DNA of 64,000 nt from Erythrobacter sp. Alg231-14 (GTDB taxonomy: Bacteria > Pseudomonadota > Alphaproteobacteria > Sphingomonadales > Sphingomonadaceae), in the NCBI RefSeq assembly GCF_900149685.1, contig NZ_LT702999.1, forward strand, positions 2,294,001 to 2,358,000. The letters run 5' to 3'. Both the position numbers and the translations under genes were made by a program. The notes under the pieces were generated by a model. The model was given only the letters and a program-made list of their open reading frames with translations. It had not been told where the DNA came from and searched no databases. The first letter of the stretch is position 1. The number at the start of each line of letters is the position of its first letter. Below are positions 8,539-18,372 of this stretch, one piece after another.

Positions 8539-9644
8539 CAAAACACCACGACGGAGCGGATGCTCTCACCAGAATGCATCAGATCAAATCCTTTGTTGAT
8601 TTCTTCGAGTTTGAGAACGTGCGTGATCATCGGGTCAATCGCGATTTTGCCATTCATGTACCAATCGACAATCTTGGGAACATCGGTGCGCCCCTTTGCA
8701 CCGCCGAATGCGGTGCCGCGCCAATTTCGGCCCGTTACCAATTGAAAGGGACGGGTCGCGATTTCCTTGCCCGCTTCGGCAACGCCGATAATAATCGAGG
8801 TTCCCCACCCTTTGTGACACGATTCCAGCGCCTGACGCATGACGTCAGTGTTGCCGGTGCAATCGAACGTGTAGTCCGCCCCGCCATCCAACAATTCAAC
8901 CAAATGGGCGACGACGTCGACGGTTTCTTTGGGGTTCACAAAATCGGTCATGCCGAATTTCTCGCCCCATTCACGTTTCGATGGGTTGATATCGACGCCA
9001 ACGATGCGGTCTGCGCCGGCCATCCGCGCGCCTTGAATGACATTCAAACCGATGCCGCCAAGGCCAAAGACCACCACCGTATCGCCCGGTTGCACTTTGG
9101 CGGTGTTGACCACCGCGCCCACACCGGTGGTGACGCCACATCCCACGTAACAGGCCGATTTGAAGGGCGCGTCGGTGCGAATTTTCGCGACTGCGATTTC
9201 GGGAAGGACAACGAAATTCGAAAACGTCGAACATCCCATGTAATGAAAAATGGCTTCGCCTTTGTAGCTCATCCGGGATGTGCCATCCGGCATCAAACCT
9301 TGCCCCTGCGTATTGCGAATGGCGCTGCAGAGGTTGGTTTTGCCCGATAGGCACATTTTGCACTGACGGCATTCTGGGGTGTATAGCGGGATGACATGAT
9401 CATCAGGTGCGACGCTGGTCACACCCGCGCCGACCTCACGCACAATGCCTGCACCTTCATGGCCAAGGACGCTGGGGAAAATCCCTTCGCTATCCAAACC
9501 GTCCAACGTGTAGGCATCTGTATGGCAGATGCCGGTTGCCATGATTTCGACCAAAACTTCGCCAGGGCGCGGACCCTCTAGGTCGAGTTCCACGATTTCC
9601 AGCGGCCTTTTGGCTTCAAAGGCGACGGCAGCCCTAGTTTTCAT
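8538..9644 (-). CDS. frmA: S-(hydroxymethyl)glutathione dehydrogenase / class III alcohol dehydrogenase
   Basis: Cytoplasmic zinc enzyme that oxidises S-hydroxymethylglutathione (formaldehyde plus glutathione) to S-formylglutathione with NAD+, and can reduce S-nitrosoglutathione. Catalytic-zinc residues are in [12 protein letters not shown] and [10 protein letters not shown]. The structural-zinc Cys cluster is [17 protein letters not shown]. The Rossmann motif is [22 protein letters not shown] 9644 gives the common class III start [19 protein letters not shown]; a TTG two codons upstream is less likely. About 368 aa, as expected. It is followed by a cupin and a PaaI-type thioesterase rather than the usual S-formylglutathione hydrolase. 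Confidence 0.96.
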   Translation of the reverse strand: MKTRAAVAFEAKRPLEIVELDLEGPRPGEVLVEIMATGICHTDAYTLDGLDSEGIFPSVLGHEGAGIVREVGAGVTSVAPDDHVIPLYTPECRQCKMCLSGKTNLCSAIRNTQGQGLMPDGTSRMSYKGEAIFHYMGCSTFSNFVVLPEIAVAKIRTDAPFKSACYVGCGVTTGVGAVVNTAKVQPGDTVVVFGLGGIGLNVIQGARMAGADRIVGVDINPSKREWGEKFGMTDFVNPKETVDVVAHLVELLDGGADYTFDCTGNTDVMRQALESCHKGWGTSIIIGVAEAGKEIATRPFQLVTGRNWRGTAFGGAKGRTDVPKIVDWYMNGKIAIDPMITHVLKLEEINKGFDLMHSGESIRSVVVF

Positions 9645-9813
9645 ACCCAATTCCCATGTGATGCGTGCAGCCGGTGTTTCGTGGTCGGCGCAGTCTGCTG
9701 TTGTCGCGAGAGATTAACATAGAGATCCACCCTCAAGAAGACCTGCAACCGATGTTCTTGGCCCGCTTTCGAAGAGCACTATGAACCGCCTTTTCAGCTC
9801 CATGCAGGGATGG

Positions 9814-12800
9814 CTAGCTTTGGGCGGCATTCCGGTTGTAAAGTTGCCGTGAATAGACCCACCCAATGCCAATCAAGCTAAAGCCCAGAGCCATGAAGCT
9901 TGCAATTCTAAGCAAACCTTCGAGCCCGGCTGCGTCGATCAAGAACACTTTGACCACCGCGGCGAGCATCAAAACCAAAGACCCGATCCTCCAGCTGCGT
10001 TGGTCGCGCCATGACCCCCACCATAAATATCCCAGCGCAAGGAGAATACCCAACAACGATATGAGCAAGCTTTCTGTTTGACTGATTGAGCCTGCCGTCA
10101 AAACCGATCCTGCAAAGACATGGCGTAGCAAAGACAGGCCAAGCAGTGCAATCAATGCCATGCGAACCGCGTCCAAAGCGCGACGGAACAAAGGATGCGC
10201 ATCGGCCCATATGATTTGCGCCAGCCAAAGCGCGCCGAGCGCCACGGCATATGCAAGCGAAAGCCAGTTTGCGACCGGAGTCGGGCCAACGTGCTGAACC
10301 GAAAATAGCGGATTGTGCAGGACCAAAGTGAACCAAACAAAATGCGCGAGGGATGCTGCTAAGATCACAGATGCCACCGGACGGCGCAGCGATTGAGCAA
10401 TGGACCCCTGCCAAACGCCATAGGCGACCAGCAACAAAGCGGCTTGCCACACCGTTCTTTCGCCCATTGCGTAATGTTCAAATTCGAAAAGCGTCGCGAT
10501 GCTAAATGCTTGCTTGTAGAGGCTGTGCACCATGGCGACCGTCAGAATGATCAGGAATGCCAGCATGCTTGAGATGAACTCCACGCGGCGACCTTGCCCT
10601 TTGGCGTAAAACACGGCCAAGCACGCCCCAATCGGCAGTACCCGTAAGGCGAGATCCATTGGGGTGATCGCGCCCTCTAAGAGGAACGGCTCTCCCAACA
10701 CTGCCATGAGACCGGTGGTGCCCCAAGTCGCCATAGGCAAGAATGCCCAAAGCCCCGCAATGACCGACGCTGTGGTCCAAGCAGAGATCCGCGCAGATTG
10801 CCCAATGAACAAGCCGATCGCGCCGATTGCCGCGATCCATGCGAGCGCAGCACTGGGCACGATTTGGGCAATCGCGGCATATATTAAGGCCACGGCGAAC
10901 GCTTCGGCAACGCCGATGCCAGCAGCGGACCTAGAGATCAAAGCCAAGCACACGAATGGCAAGGCAGCAGCGGCCCACCGAAGCGCGGCTCTTGCCATAT
11001 CGATCGCCACATGAGCATCGCCGATCTGAGTGATCTCATTCGCAAAATCGGGGGTGACCAAAAGGGCGATGATCACGGTTGCCGCGCTTGCCCATGCGGC
11101 AATGGTTACTGACACCACTTCGCGTCGCCAGTTGCACCACAGAATAGGCGCAGCGACGATTGTGGCCATCACCGGAGCAATCCAAGCAGGCGTCAACAAC
11201 AACAAGGCGGCAAAGGCTAAAGCCGCGCCAGAGATGATTAATCCCAACGATTTGCGCGTTTCCAATTCTTCATCGCGGCGCCACATCATGGCAAAACCGA
11301 TCACTGGTAATGCAGATAGACCCGCCAGGCACGCGGCCAATATGGGCTCACTGCGTAGAGCGCCCCAACTGCCGAATTGGACGTAGAGAACAACGCCAAG
11401 GATGAAGGGCACAACCGCCAATTGCACACAGTCGAGCACATTGGCCCGGTCCAAACCTTGGTAGGTCAGCGGCAGGCCTACAAAAATCGCAAGGAAACTG
11501 ACTGCGATTACGGCGAAGAATTGGGCGTTGGGGTCGGGCCAGATGAGCAACAGCCAAAGCCCCAATCCTGCGGCGATAAATGCACCCAAACGCAAGGCCA
11601 AATGCCGCCAGCCCAACGCCGACAGCGCCGCTCCGATCAGAAGATATAGCCCCCATGTCAAAGGGTCAAAGCCAGCGGAGCTGACCAAAGCGGCCACTTG
11701 CAACGTGGCGACGGAACCGGCCGCAAGGATCGGTAAACCCGGGCCATCTTTGCCATTCAACAAGGCAGGCAACAAAGTTCCGAGGATCACCAAATAGAGG
11801 CCCAATGCGGCGAAATCGGAAGCGTTGGAAACCCCCGCGAACATCATCAACCCGCCCCAACATAGACCCGCGGTCAACGCCATATAGCCCAGCCATTTGC
11901 GCCCTTGAACCTTCCCGGTCCAAGCAAGTCCGCCGGTGATCAGCGCCAAATAGAAAGACAGAAGCGGCACATTCGCGCTGTCGCTATCGACCAACATCGG
12001 CGCGGCAAAACCACCGACAAGTCCGATCACCGCGCTCGGCAAACCAAATCGGAAAGACAGGCCAATCGCCAATGCAGTTACAACCGCCAACCCTACAAAG
12101 GCAGGCCCAGAACCGATCAAACCATACCCCGTTCCGGCAAGGTAAAAGGCCCCATAAAGCGTGGCTAAACCGGCCCCGGCTAAAGCTTGACGAACGCGGG
12201 GATCCCGCAATCGCCCTTCAAAGCGGAACGCGGTCTCTGCACCGATCAAGAGAGCAACGCCGAAGACAAAGCTCATCGCCACGCGCACGGTTGGGGTTAA
12301 CAAGCCTGCTTCGATAGAGAAGCGGACGAGGAAGATCCCGGCTATCGCAAGGGCGAAACCGCCGCCCCAAATCGGCAAACGCCGACCAAAAATATCTTCG
12401 AAATCGAATGAGAAGCCAGTGTGCGATTGATGTTCGGTTGCATCGTCATGACCAACCTCCTGGGGCTCTGTATCCGGCGTTGATGCTGCGATCGCCGGCC
12501 CAGTTGGCGGTGCGGTCAGAGGCTCGCCCATGACTTCGGGCTCTGCTTCGGGCTCTGCTTCGGGCTCGGTCTCGTGCGTATTCTCTGGATCAGGAGCTGG
12601 CTCAGATGCCACTTCTTCTTTCGGTGCGATGAGTTCCTCGGACTGCACCGATGGTTCGACGATTTTCTTAGCGGCGATTGGTTGCAGAACGGGATTCTCT
12701 GGTTCGGGCGCAATCGGTGCAGCTGCCGGTTCGGCCGCGCTGCTTTCGACGGACTGATCGCCGCCGTATCGCCATTCGTACAGATCGATAACTTGCCGTT

Positions 12801-12870
12801 CGAGCCTATCGATCCGTGTCCACGAATAGGCGACGGCACCACCAAGCAGCAAGATTAGGAGCATTTCCAT
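9814..12870 (-). CDS. Large DUF2339 multi-pass membrane protein
   Basis: A 1018-residue membrane protein of the DUF2339 family. It starts with one N-terminal helix (MEMLLILLLGGAVAYSW) and a short coiled-coil (RIDRLERQVIDLYEW). A Pro/Glu/Ala-rich linker of about 110 residues follows, including repeated EPEAEPEAE units. The rest is more than twenty hydrophobic segments starting at GFALAIAGIFLVRFSIEAGLL. The function of the family is not known; the fold suggests a transporter or envelope-biogenesis role, but no catalytic motif is visible. It stands alone, 170 nt upstream of the frmA start on the same strand. Confidence 0.85.
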   Translation of the reverse strand: MEMLLILLLGGAVAYSWTRIDRLERQVIDLYEWRYGGDQSVESSAAEPAAAPIAPEPENPVLQPIAAKKIVEPSVQSEELIAPKEEVASEPAPDPENTHETEPEAEPEAEPEVMGEPLTAPPTGPAIAASTPDTEPQEVGHDDATEHQSHTGFSFDFEDIFGRRLPIWGGGFALAIAGIFLVRFSIEAGLLTPTVRVAMSFVFGVALLIGAETAFRFEGRLRDPRVRQALAGAGLATLYGAFYLAGTGYGLIGSGPAFVGLAVVTALAIGLSFRFGLPSAVIGLVGGFAAPMLVDSDSANVPLLSFYLALITGGLAWTGKVQGRKWLGYMALTAGLCWGGLMMFAGVSNASDFAALGLYLVILGTLLPALLNGKDGPGLPILAAGSVATLQVAALVSSAGFDPLTWGLYLLIGAALSALGWRHLALRLGAFIAAGLGLWLLLIWPDPNAQFFAVIAVSFLAIFVGLPLTYQGLDRANVLDCVQLAVVPFILGVVLYVQFGSWGALRSEPILAACLAGLSALPVIGFAMMWRRDEELETRKSLGLIISGAALAFAALLLLTPAWIAPVMATIVAAPILWCNWRREVVSVTIAAWASAATVIIALLVTPDFANEITQIGDAHVAIDMARAALRWAAAALPFVCLALISRSAAGIGVAEAFAVALIYAAIAQIVPSAALAWIAAIGAIGLFIGQSARISAWTTASVIAGLWAFLPMATWGTTGLMAVLGEPFLLEGAITPMDLALRVLPIGACLAVFYAKGQGRRVEFISSMLAFLIILTVAMVHSLYKQAFSIATLFEFEHYAMGERTVWQAALLLVAYGVWQGSIAQSLRRPVASVILAASLAHFVWFTLVLHNPLFSVQHVGPTPVANWLSLAYAVALGALWLAQIIWADAHPLFRRALDAVRMALIALLGLSLLRHVFAGSVLTAGSISQTESLLISLLGILLALGYLWWGSWRDQRSWRIGSLVLMLAAVVKVFLIDAAGLEGLLRIASFMALGFSLIGIGWVYSRQLYNRNAAQS

Positions 12871-12981
12871 AAAGCCCCATCAACATCGCCAAGACCGCAT
12901 CACATTGCAATCACCAAATCGATCCGCGCTCCGTCATCGGATATTCTAAAAATCGGATTTGATGGCATCTTTGGTGTGGGT

Positions 12982-14847
12982 TCAAAGGTCGCCGCGATTC
13001 GCAAATTTGGTTTGCGCATGTTCGACTACAATGGGGTCTTCGATGGTCTGTGGTATGGTTATGGTGTCGCCATTTACGATAGCTCGCAGCAAATTGCGCA
13101 GGATTTTGCCCGATCGTGTTTTGGGCAACGCATTGAGCGCGACGACGTCACGCGGGGTTGCGATCGGGCTGATTTGGGTTCGAACGGCTTGGATAATCTC
13201 TGCCTCGGGTTGATCCGATCCATCGGATGCGGCGACGAAGAATGCCACCGGCACTTCGCCCTTTAACTCATCACGCCCCCCAATCACGGCGCATTCTACG
13301 ACCGATTGGCAACCGGCTACGACCTCTTCGATCTGGCCGGTCGAAATGCGGTGCCCGGCAACATTGATGATGTCATCGGTCCTGCCCATTACACAATAGG
13401 ATCCATCGGCGCCCATCACACCGGCATCGCCGGTCGCGTATCGCCCATCGAAACTTTCGAAATATCCATCAAACCCGATCTGATTGAGCCACAGGGTCCG
13501 AAAACTACCCGGTGGCAGGGGTTTCGCGATCACCAGATTGCCGGTTGCTTGGGACGCGACACTGACGCCATCATCATCCACCACGTCAAAGGCGAATCCG
13601 GGAACAGGGTAGCCTGCCGCACCGGTCGCGGCCGGCTCGCTGCCAAGGCCGATACAGGTCGCCAACGCCGGCCAGCCCAGCTCCGTTTGCCACCAATGAT
13701 CGATGACCGGTCGATCAAGCTGCGCGCCGACCCATTCGACAGTATCAGGATCGGCGCGTTCCCCGGCGAGAAACAGAGCGCGCAAGGATTGCGGATTGGC
13801 CTTTGTCAGCAGTTCGCCATCCGGGTCAGCCGCTCGGATCGCCCGAATGGCGGTTGGCGCAGTGAAAAGCACCGAAACATTGTGCCGTGACACAATCTCC
13901 CAGAATATGCCTGCGTTCGGAGTGCCAACGGGTTTACCCTCAAACAACACCGTCGCATTGCCATTCAACAAAGGGCCGTAAACGATGTAGCTGTGTCCGA
14001 CGACCCAACCGATATCGGACGCCGCCCAGTAAGTTTCGCCCGGTTGCACCCCGTAAATGTTGGACATCGACCAGGCGAGAGCCACCGCATAGCCGCCTGT
14101 TTCGCGCACAACGCCCTTCGGCTTTCCGGTAGTGCCGGACGTGTACAGAATATAGAGTGGATGATCCGCAGCGACATCAACACAAGGCACCGCCTCTGCC
14201 TTTGCTACGGCTTCATTCCAGTCGACATCGCGATCATCGGACAGGTCTGCGGTAAGCTGGGGCCTTTGCCAAAGGGCAACCGTTGGTCTTTCCCCGCACG
14301 CCAAAGTGATCGCATCATCGACAATTGGTTTGTATGGGATGACTCGTGCCCCTTCGATCCCACATGACGCGGTTAGGATCAGCGTTGGATCACAATCATC
14401 GATGCGTTTGGCGAGCTCTGCTGCAGAAAAGCCGCCGAACACGACCGAATGGACGGCCCCGATCCGCGCGCACGCAAGCATCGCAAAAACCGCTTGAGGG
14501 ATCATCGGCATATAGATGATGACACGATCGGATTGCGCGGTGCCAAGCGCGGCCAACATCCCGGCGGTTTGGGCGACCTCGGATTGAAGGTCGGCGAAAC
14601 TGTAGGTTTCTTGATTGCCGGTGACTGGGCTTTCAAAAATCAATGCGGGATCATCGCCGCGACCTGCATCGACATGTCGATCAATCGCATTGTGGCAAAT
14701 GTTCAACGTGCCCCCGGCAAACCACGCGGCGTCTTCATGTTCCAATGCGGTCGTTGGAAAATTGGCCCAATCAAGCGCGCGGGCGGCATCGAGCCAAAAT
14801 CCATTGGGGTCATCAACGCTGGCGCGATATGTCGCATCGTAATTCAT
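12982..14847 (-). CDS. prpE: Propionyl-CoA synthetase / acetyl-CoA synthetase-like enzyme
   Basis: Acyl-CoA synthetase of the ANL family that activates a short acyl acid with ATP and CoA. The P-loop-like motif is LYILYTSGTTGKPKGVV. DHWWQTELGWPAL is the A5-type motif and GRYATGDAG follows. The C-terminal catalytic lysine lies in LPKTRSGKILR. The QTELGWP sequence and the N-terminal NYDATYRASVDDPNGFW resemble PrpE more than the main Acs. ATG 14847 has AAAGGA 9 nt upstream; ATGs at 14868 and farther upstream are weaker. About 621 aa. No methylcitrate genes flank it, so propionate specificity is inferred from sequence type only. Confidence 0.88.
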   Translation of the reverse strand: MNYDATYRASVDDPNGFWLDAARALDWANFPTTALEHEDAAWFAGGTLNICHNAIDRHVDAGRGDDPALIFESPVTGNQETYSFADLQSEVAQTAGMLAALGTAQSDRVIIYMPMIPQAVFAMLACARIGAVHSVVFGGFSAAELAKRIDDCDPTLILTASCGIEGARVIPYKPIVDDAITLACGERPTVALWQRPQLTADLSDDRDVDWNEAVAKAEAVPCVDVAADHPLYILYTSGTTGKPKGVVRETGGYAVALAWSMSNIYGVQPGETYWAASDIGWVVGHSYIVYGPLLNGNATVLFEGKPVGTPNAGIFWEIVSRHNVSVLFTAPTAIRAIRAADPDGELLTKANPQSLRALFLAGERADPDTVEWVGAQLDRPVIDHWWQTELGWPALATCIGLGSEPAATGAAGYPVPGFAFDVVDDDGVSVASQATGNLVIAKPLPPGSFRTLWLNQIGFDGYFESFDGRYATGDAGVMGADGSYCVMGRTDDIINVAGHRISTGQIEEVVAGCQSVVECAVIGGRDELKGEVPVAFFVAASDGSDQPEAEIIQAVRTQISPIATPRDVVALNALPKTRSGKILRNLLRAIVNGDTITIPQTIEDPIVVEHAQTKFANRGDL

Positions 14848-15182
14848 ATTCGACGATCCTTTGCCCATTGTGTGATGCCATATCCGACGTTTCACGGGCC
14901 GTGTCACGCACCCGTTTTGGGCCAAGACAAGGTGACGTATGCCGTGACCTGGCCAATCACGGTTTCGTTGAAGCCGACCTTACAAGGCAAGGGTAAGAAG
15001 AAGCGTTGCCAACTGACGGCACTAAGAGCCGTTAAGGGCCTGCGCCCAAAGAGGCGGTGTATGCGTTCTTTGAATATGCAACACGACTAAGATCGATATT
15101 GGCCCGATCCCAGCGCATTAGTGTGCCGGTATGTTGTTGTTTTTCTATTGCTAAGATCAATTTGATCCGCCTACTCATTCTT
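14848..15182. other. 335-nt divergent intergenic region
   Basis: Lies between prpE (minus) and the DUF3857 gene (plus). Short readings through it have no ribosome site or family resemblance. I see no clear terminator, tRNA or long repeat. It probably carries the two divergent promoters, but I cannot place their -35/-10 boxes with confidence. Confidence 0.5.
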
Positions 15183-17966
15183 ATGCGTATCATTATTGTT
15201 CCAACGCTTTGTGCGTTCGCCTTGTCCGTCCCTGCTTTTGCTGGCGATCAAGTCATCTACGGATCATCGCCCGATTGGGTTGAACCCACCACAATTGATG
15301 CGGCGCAACGATCGTCGAACTCCCCTGTGGTTTTGATCGACCAACAAGCGCGCATCGATGATGGGCAATTGTGGACGCATCAAACAACCGCCGTCGCTCT
15401 CGGCAGTCCAGAGGCGTTGACGCGGTTTGGAACTGTTTCGGCGTCGTGGTTGCCGGATAAAGGAGATTTGATTGTTCATTCGGTCGAATTGATCCGCGAC
15501 ACGGAGGTCATCGATCTGATCGATGGCGGCGCCGAATTTGAGGTGATTCGGAGAGAGCGCGGGTTGGAGGCACGGCTGCTCAACGGGGTGTTGACGGCAA
15601 CCATGACCGTGCCCGGTGCGCGGGTGGGGGATATCTTGCGTCTGTCCTATTCGACGACCCTCTCGGATCAGGCCATGCGCGAAAATGTGCAGTGGCAATC
15701 GCCTTTGATTGCCGATCCATTCCCGTTGGAAAGTGGGCGAGTAAGCGTGTCTTGGCCAAGCGATATGGACGTATCGCGGGTGCGGATCGGCGATGCTGGT
15801 CTTACCGAACCGGAATTGGCCGATGGGTTCTACACGTGGAGTGTTCAGCTACCCATTGAAGAGCCAAGCCCCATGCCAACCGATGCGCCGTTGCGGTATT
15901 TGATGGGCGATTTGATGCAGGTTACGACCTATCAAAGTTGGTCCGACGTTTCGCAAAGCATGGTTCAGCACTACGATCCCATTGACGCGATCGCGCCAGG
16001 CGGTGAATTGGCGAACCGCGTGGCAGAGATCGCCGGGTCAAGCGATGATCCGCTTGAAAGAACTGCGCTGGCTTTGCAGCTTGTCCAAGACGAGATCAGC
16101 TATTTGTTGAACGGTTTGAACGGCGGCAATTATCTACCTCAATCACCGCAAGAGACTTGGGAAAATCGCTTTGGTGATTGCAAAGCCAAATCGCTGTTGT
16201 TGCTCGCCATTCTTCAAGAATTGGGCGTTGAGGGAGAATTGGTTCTCGTCCGCACCCAAGGCGGGGACGCGCTCCCATCGTTGGCGCCGATGCCCGGCAA
16301 TTTTGATCACATGATCGTGCGTGCCGATATTGACGGGAAAAATTACTGGTTGGATGGCACCACTGCCGGAACACGCTTGCCCAACATCGATACGGTGCCG
16401 CGTTTCTTTTTTGCATTGCCCTTGCGCGAAGAAGGGGCAGATCTAATGCCGCTCGATCTGCGCCCACCGTCGACCCCCGATCAAATTGTGCGTCTTTCGG
16501 TCGATCAATCGGCTGGCATTCGGATCCCAAGTTTGATCGATGTGGAGCTTGAATTTCGTGGTCCGTTGGCCGCCCAATGGCGCGTGGTCGCCGAACAAGA
16601 TGATGCGGACGTAACAAGGCAGGCCGTCTACAATTCGATTTCCAACGTGGTTCGCGGCCCTCAACTCGTAGATCGGTCGGTAACCTTTGATCCGGAAACC
16701 GGGATCGCAATCATCAGTGCGCGGGGCCTCGTCACAACTGGATGGAGTCGCGATCGGTCACAATATGAATTGGAGCCACCCGCTCAGGCGGCGAAGAATG
16801 TCGGCTTTTCAACCGATCGGGCGCGTGCAGCATGGCGGGACATTCCGCTCCGCTTGAATGGACCGGTCTACTACTTAAGCGAATTGGACATCACTCTACC
16901 GGATGGTTCTGGGCAATTCGAAGTAGATGGATCCAACGAAAGAACCGAAATCATTGGCGGGGTCGAATTGAATTCGAACGCGGCGTTGAACGGCAACCGT
17001 TTTACCATGTCTCAAAGCATGCGCAGCGTTGCGAATGAATTGAACGCCGATGAAATCTCTGCCGCACGCCGCAGCCTTGCGCGGTTCGATCGGGCTCTCC
17101 CGGTCTTGAGGTCTCCGACAAAGATCCGCGAATTGTGGGAGTATTTTGGCGATGATCGCGCTTTGCTGGAAGAGCACACGGCAGTGTATCGGCAGGCCAT
17201 CGAAGAGGCCGATGATGATGATACCGGCCCGCTGATAAATCGCGCGCGTTTTCGTCACGGTGTGTTTGATCATACAGGGGCGCTGGAGGATGTTGAGGCG
17301 GCCTATGAAATCGAAGCTTCGCGCCCGATTTATTTGATGAGAGCGGCGCTGCGTTTGGAGAATGGTGATCTCGAGAACGCTCTCGAGGATTGGCGATTGG
17401 CCGAAGACCTTCAACCCGATGGTTCGACTTACAGCACACAAATCAACCTGCTCGCTTTGTTGGGTCGACCAGAGGAAGGTTTGGAACTGGCGGACGAATA
17501 CCGCCAAATTGTGGATGATGTCGTTGGCGAAACCAACTTAGAGGCGATGGCGCTTGGTTGGGCGGGGGAGGCCAGCGAAGGGTTGGAATTGCTCGAAAGC
17601 CTTGCCGCGCAAAGACCGGGCGATGGACGATTGCTCAACGCGATTTGCTGGCAGGCGGGCATCTGGGACGAAATGAACGCCGAACGGCTCGAAACCTGTG
17701 TCGCGGCCGTTGAGAAAAGCGAATATTCCGCTCAGGCCTTGGATAGCCGCGCGCTTGCCCATTTTCGGATGGGTGACATGGACGCCGCATTGGGGGACAT
17801 AAACGCGGCTTTACTGGCCGAGCCCAGCTTTTCCGGTTCGCGGTTGTTGAGGGGAATAATCCGGATCGCGAGCGGCGATCGCGATGGTCGCGAAGATGTG
17901 GACCTTGCCCTGGCCATGCGGCCGTCGCTGCGCGCGCGCTATTCTGCGTGGGGGTTGGAATTTTAG
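15183..17966 (+). CDS. Exported DUF3857 / transglutaminase-like / TPR protein
   Basis: A 927-residue exported protein with a Sec signal (MRIIIVPTLCAFALSVPAFA). The order is: DUF3857 beta-rich domain (about residues 45-250), a transglutaminase-like core with the Cys/His/Asp set visible as RFGDCKAKSLLLLAIL, GNFDHMIVRAD and NYWLDGTTAG, a second beta-rich region, and a C-terminal set of TPR-like helices from about residue 640 (for example HTGALEDVEAAYEIEASRPIY and MDAALGDINAALL). Transglutaminase-like folds act as cysteine proteases or acyl transferases; the substrate is unknown. ATG 15183 is chosen because the signal peptide begins there; upstream in-frame sequence is not convincing. Apparently monocistronic. 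Confidence 0.88.
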   Translation: MRIIIVPTLCAFALSVPAFAGDQVIYGSSPDWVEPTTIDAAQRSSNSPVVLIDQQARIDDGQLWTHQTTAVALGSPEALTRFGTVSASWLPDKGDLIVHSVELIRDTEVIDLIDGGAEFEVIRRERGLEARLLNGVLTATMTVPGARVGDILRLSYSTTLSDQAMRENVQWQSPLIADPFPLESGRVSVSWPSDMDVSRVRIGDAGLTEPELADGFYTWSVQLPIEEPSPMPTDAPLRYLMGDLMQVTTYQSWSDVSQSMVQHYDPIDAIAPGGELANRVAEIAGSSDDPLERTALALQLVQDEISYLLNGLNGGNYLPQSPQETWENRFGDCKAKSLLLLAILQELGVEGELVLVRTQGGDALPSLAPMPGNFDHMIVRADIDGKNYWLDGTTAGTRLPNIDTVPRFFFALPLREEGADLMPLDLRPPSTPDQIVRLSVDQSAGIRIPSLIDVELEFRGPLAAQWRVVAEQDDADVTRQAVYNSISNVVRGPQLVDRSVTFDPETGIAIISARGLVTTGWSRDRSQYELEPPAQAAKNVGFSTDRARAAWRDIPLRLNGPVYYLSELDITLPDGSGQFEVDGSNERTEIIGGVELNSNAALNGNRFTMSQSMRSVANELNADEISAARRSLARFDRALPVLRSPTKIRELWEYFGDDRALLEEHTAVYRQAIEEADDDDTGPLINRARFRHGVFDHTGALEDVEAAYEIEASRPIYLMRAALRLENGDLENALEDWRLAEDLQPDGSTYSTQINLLALLGRPEEGLELADEYRQIVDDVVGETNLEAMALGWAGEASEGLELLESLAAQRPGDGRLLNAICWQAGIWDEMNAERLETCVAAVEKSEYSAQALDSRALAHFRMGDMDAALGDINAALLAEPSFSGSRLLRGIIRIASGDRDGREDVDLALAMRPSLRARYSAWGLEF

Positions 17967-17998
17967 GGCGCGGTCAAAACCGTATCTGACACAAAACC

Positions 17999-18310
17999 CT
18001 ATAGCGATCGCAGGTGCGCGGTGATGTCCGTCTTGCTCACAACGTCGGCATATTTCGCTTCCAAATCGAACAGGCTGGCTTCGTCAGGGCCATCGTGGCG
18101 ATCGCCCATTGCGTTGCCTTTTACGAAATACCGCAAAGGCTTGGCCTTTTCATAGATACGACCTCCGTCGATAGCGGATGGGTGATAGGCGACATTGGTG
18201 AGAATGATCAGAATGCTCGCTTTGCGTGCCGCCTCCCGCACTCTTTGGCGCGCGCACCGGCCATGCGCAATGCAGCATTTATACCGTCGCAATTCGTAAA
18301 TTTCTCCCAT
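17999..18310 (-). CDS. Hypothetical protein, small, convergent to DUF3857 gene
   Basis: I do not recognise this protein. The minus strand reads about 103 codons from ATG 18310 (MGEIYELRRYKCCIAHGRC) to a stop at 17999. The C-terminal half (YEKAKPLRYFVKGNAMGDR, then FDLEAKYADVVSKTDITAHL) has codon choice like the neighbouring genes, which favours a real gene over chance. No signal peptide or membrane segment is visible. The N-terminal third, rich in Cys and Arg, is less convincing. It fills the gap between the DUF3857 and AraC genes and is divergent from the latter. Confidence 0.45.
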   Translation of the reverse strand: MGEIYELRRYKCCIAHGRCARQRVREAARKASILIILTNVAYHPSAIDGGRIYEKAKPLRYFVKGNAMGDRHDGPDEASLFDLEAKYADVVSKTDITAHLRSL

Positions 18311-18372
18311 CCAAAGTCTATCATCGTGTGAATTAAGACGTCTCAATTCGCCGAATGGCCTAGCGCCCCGGG

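Noticed and set aside
12530..12757. Ser/Gly-rich 75-codon plus-strand reading
   Set aside because: It is the shadow of the acidic Pro/Glu linker of the DUF2339 protein.
18014..18331. Plus-strand reading over the 17999-18310 region
   Set aside because: The opposite strand has the more native codon pattern; this one has no ribosome site or family match.
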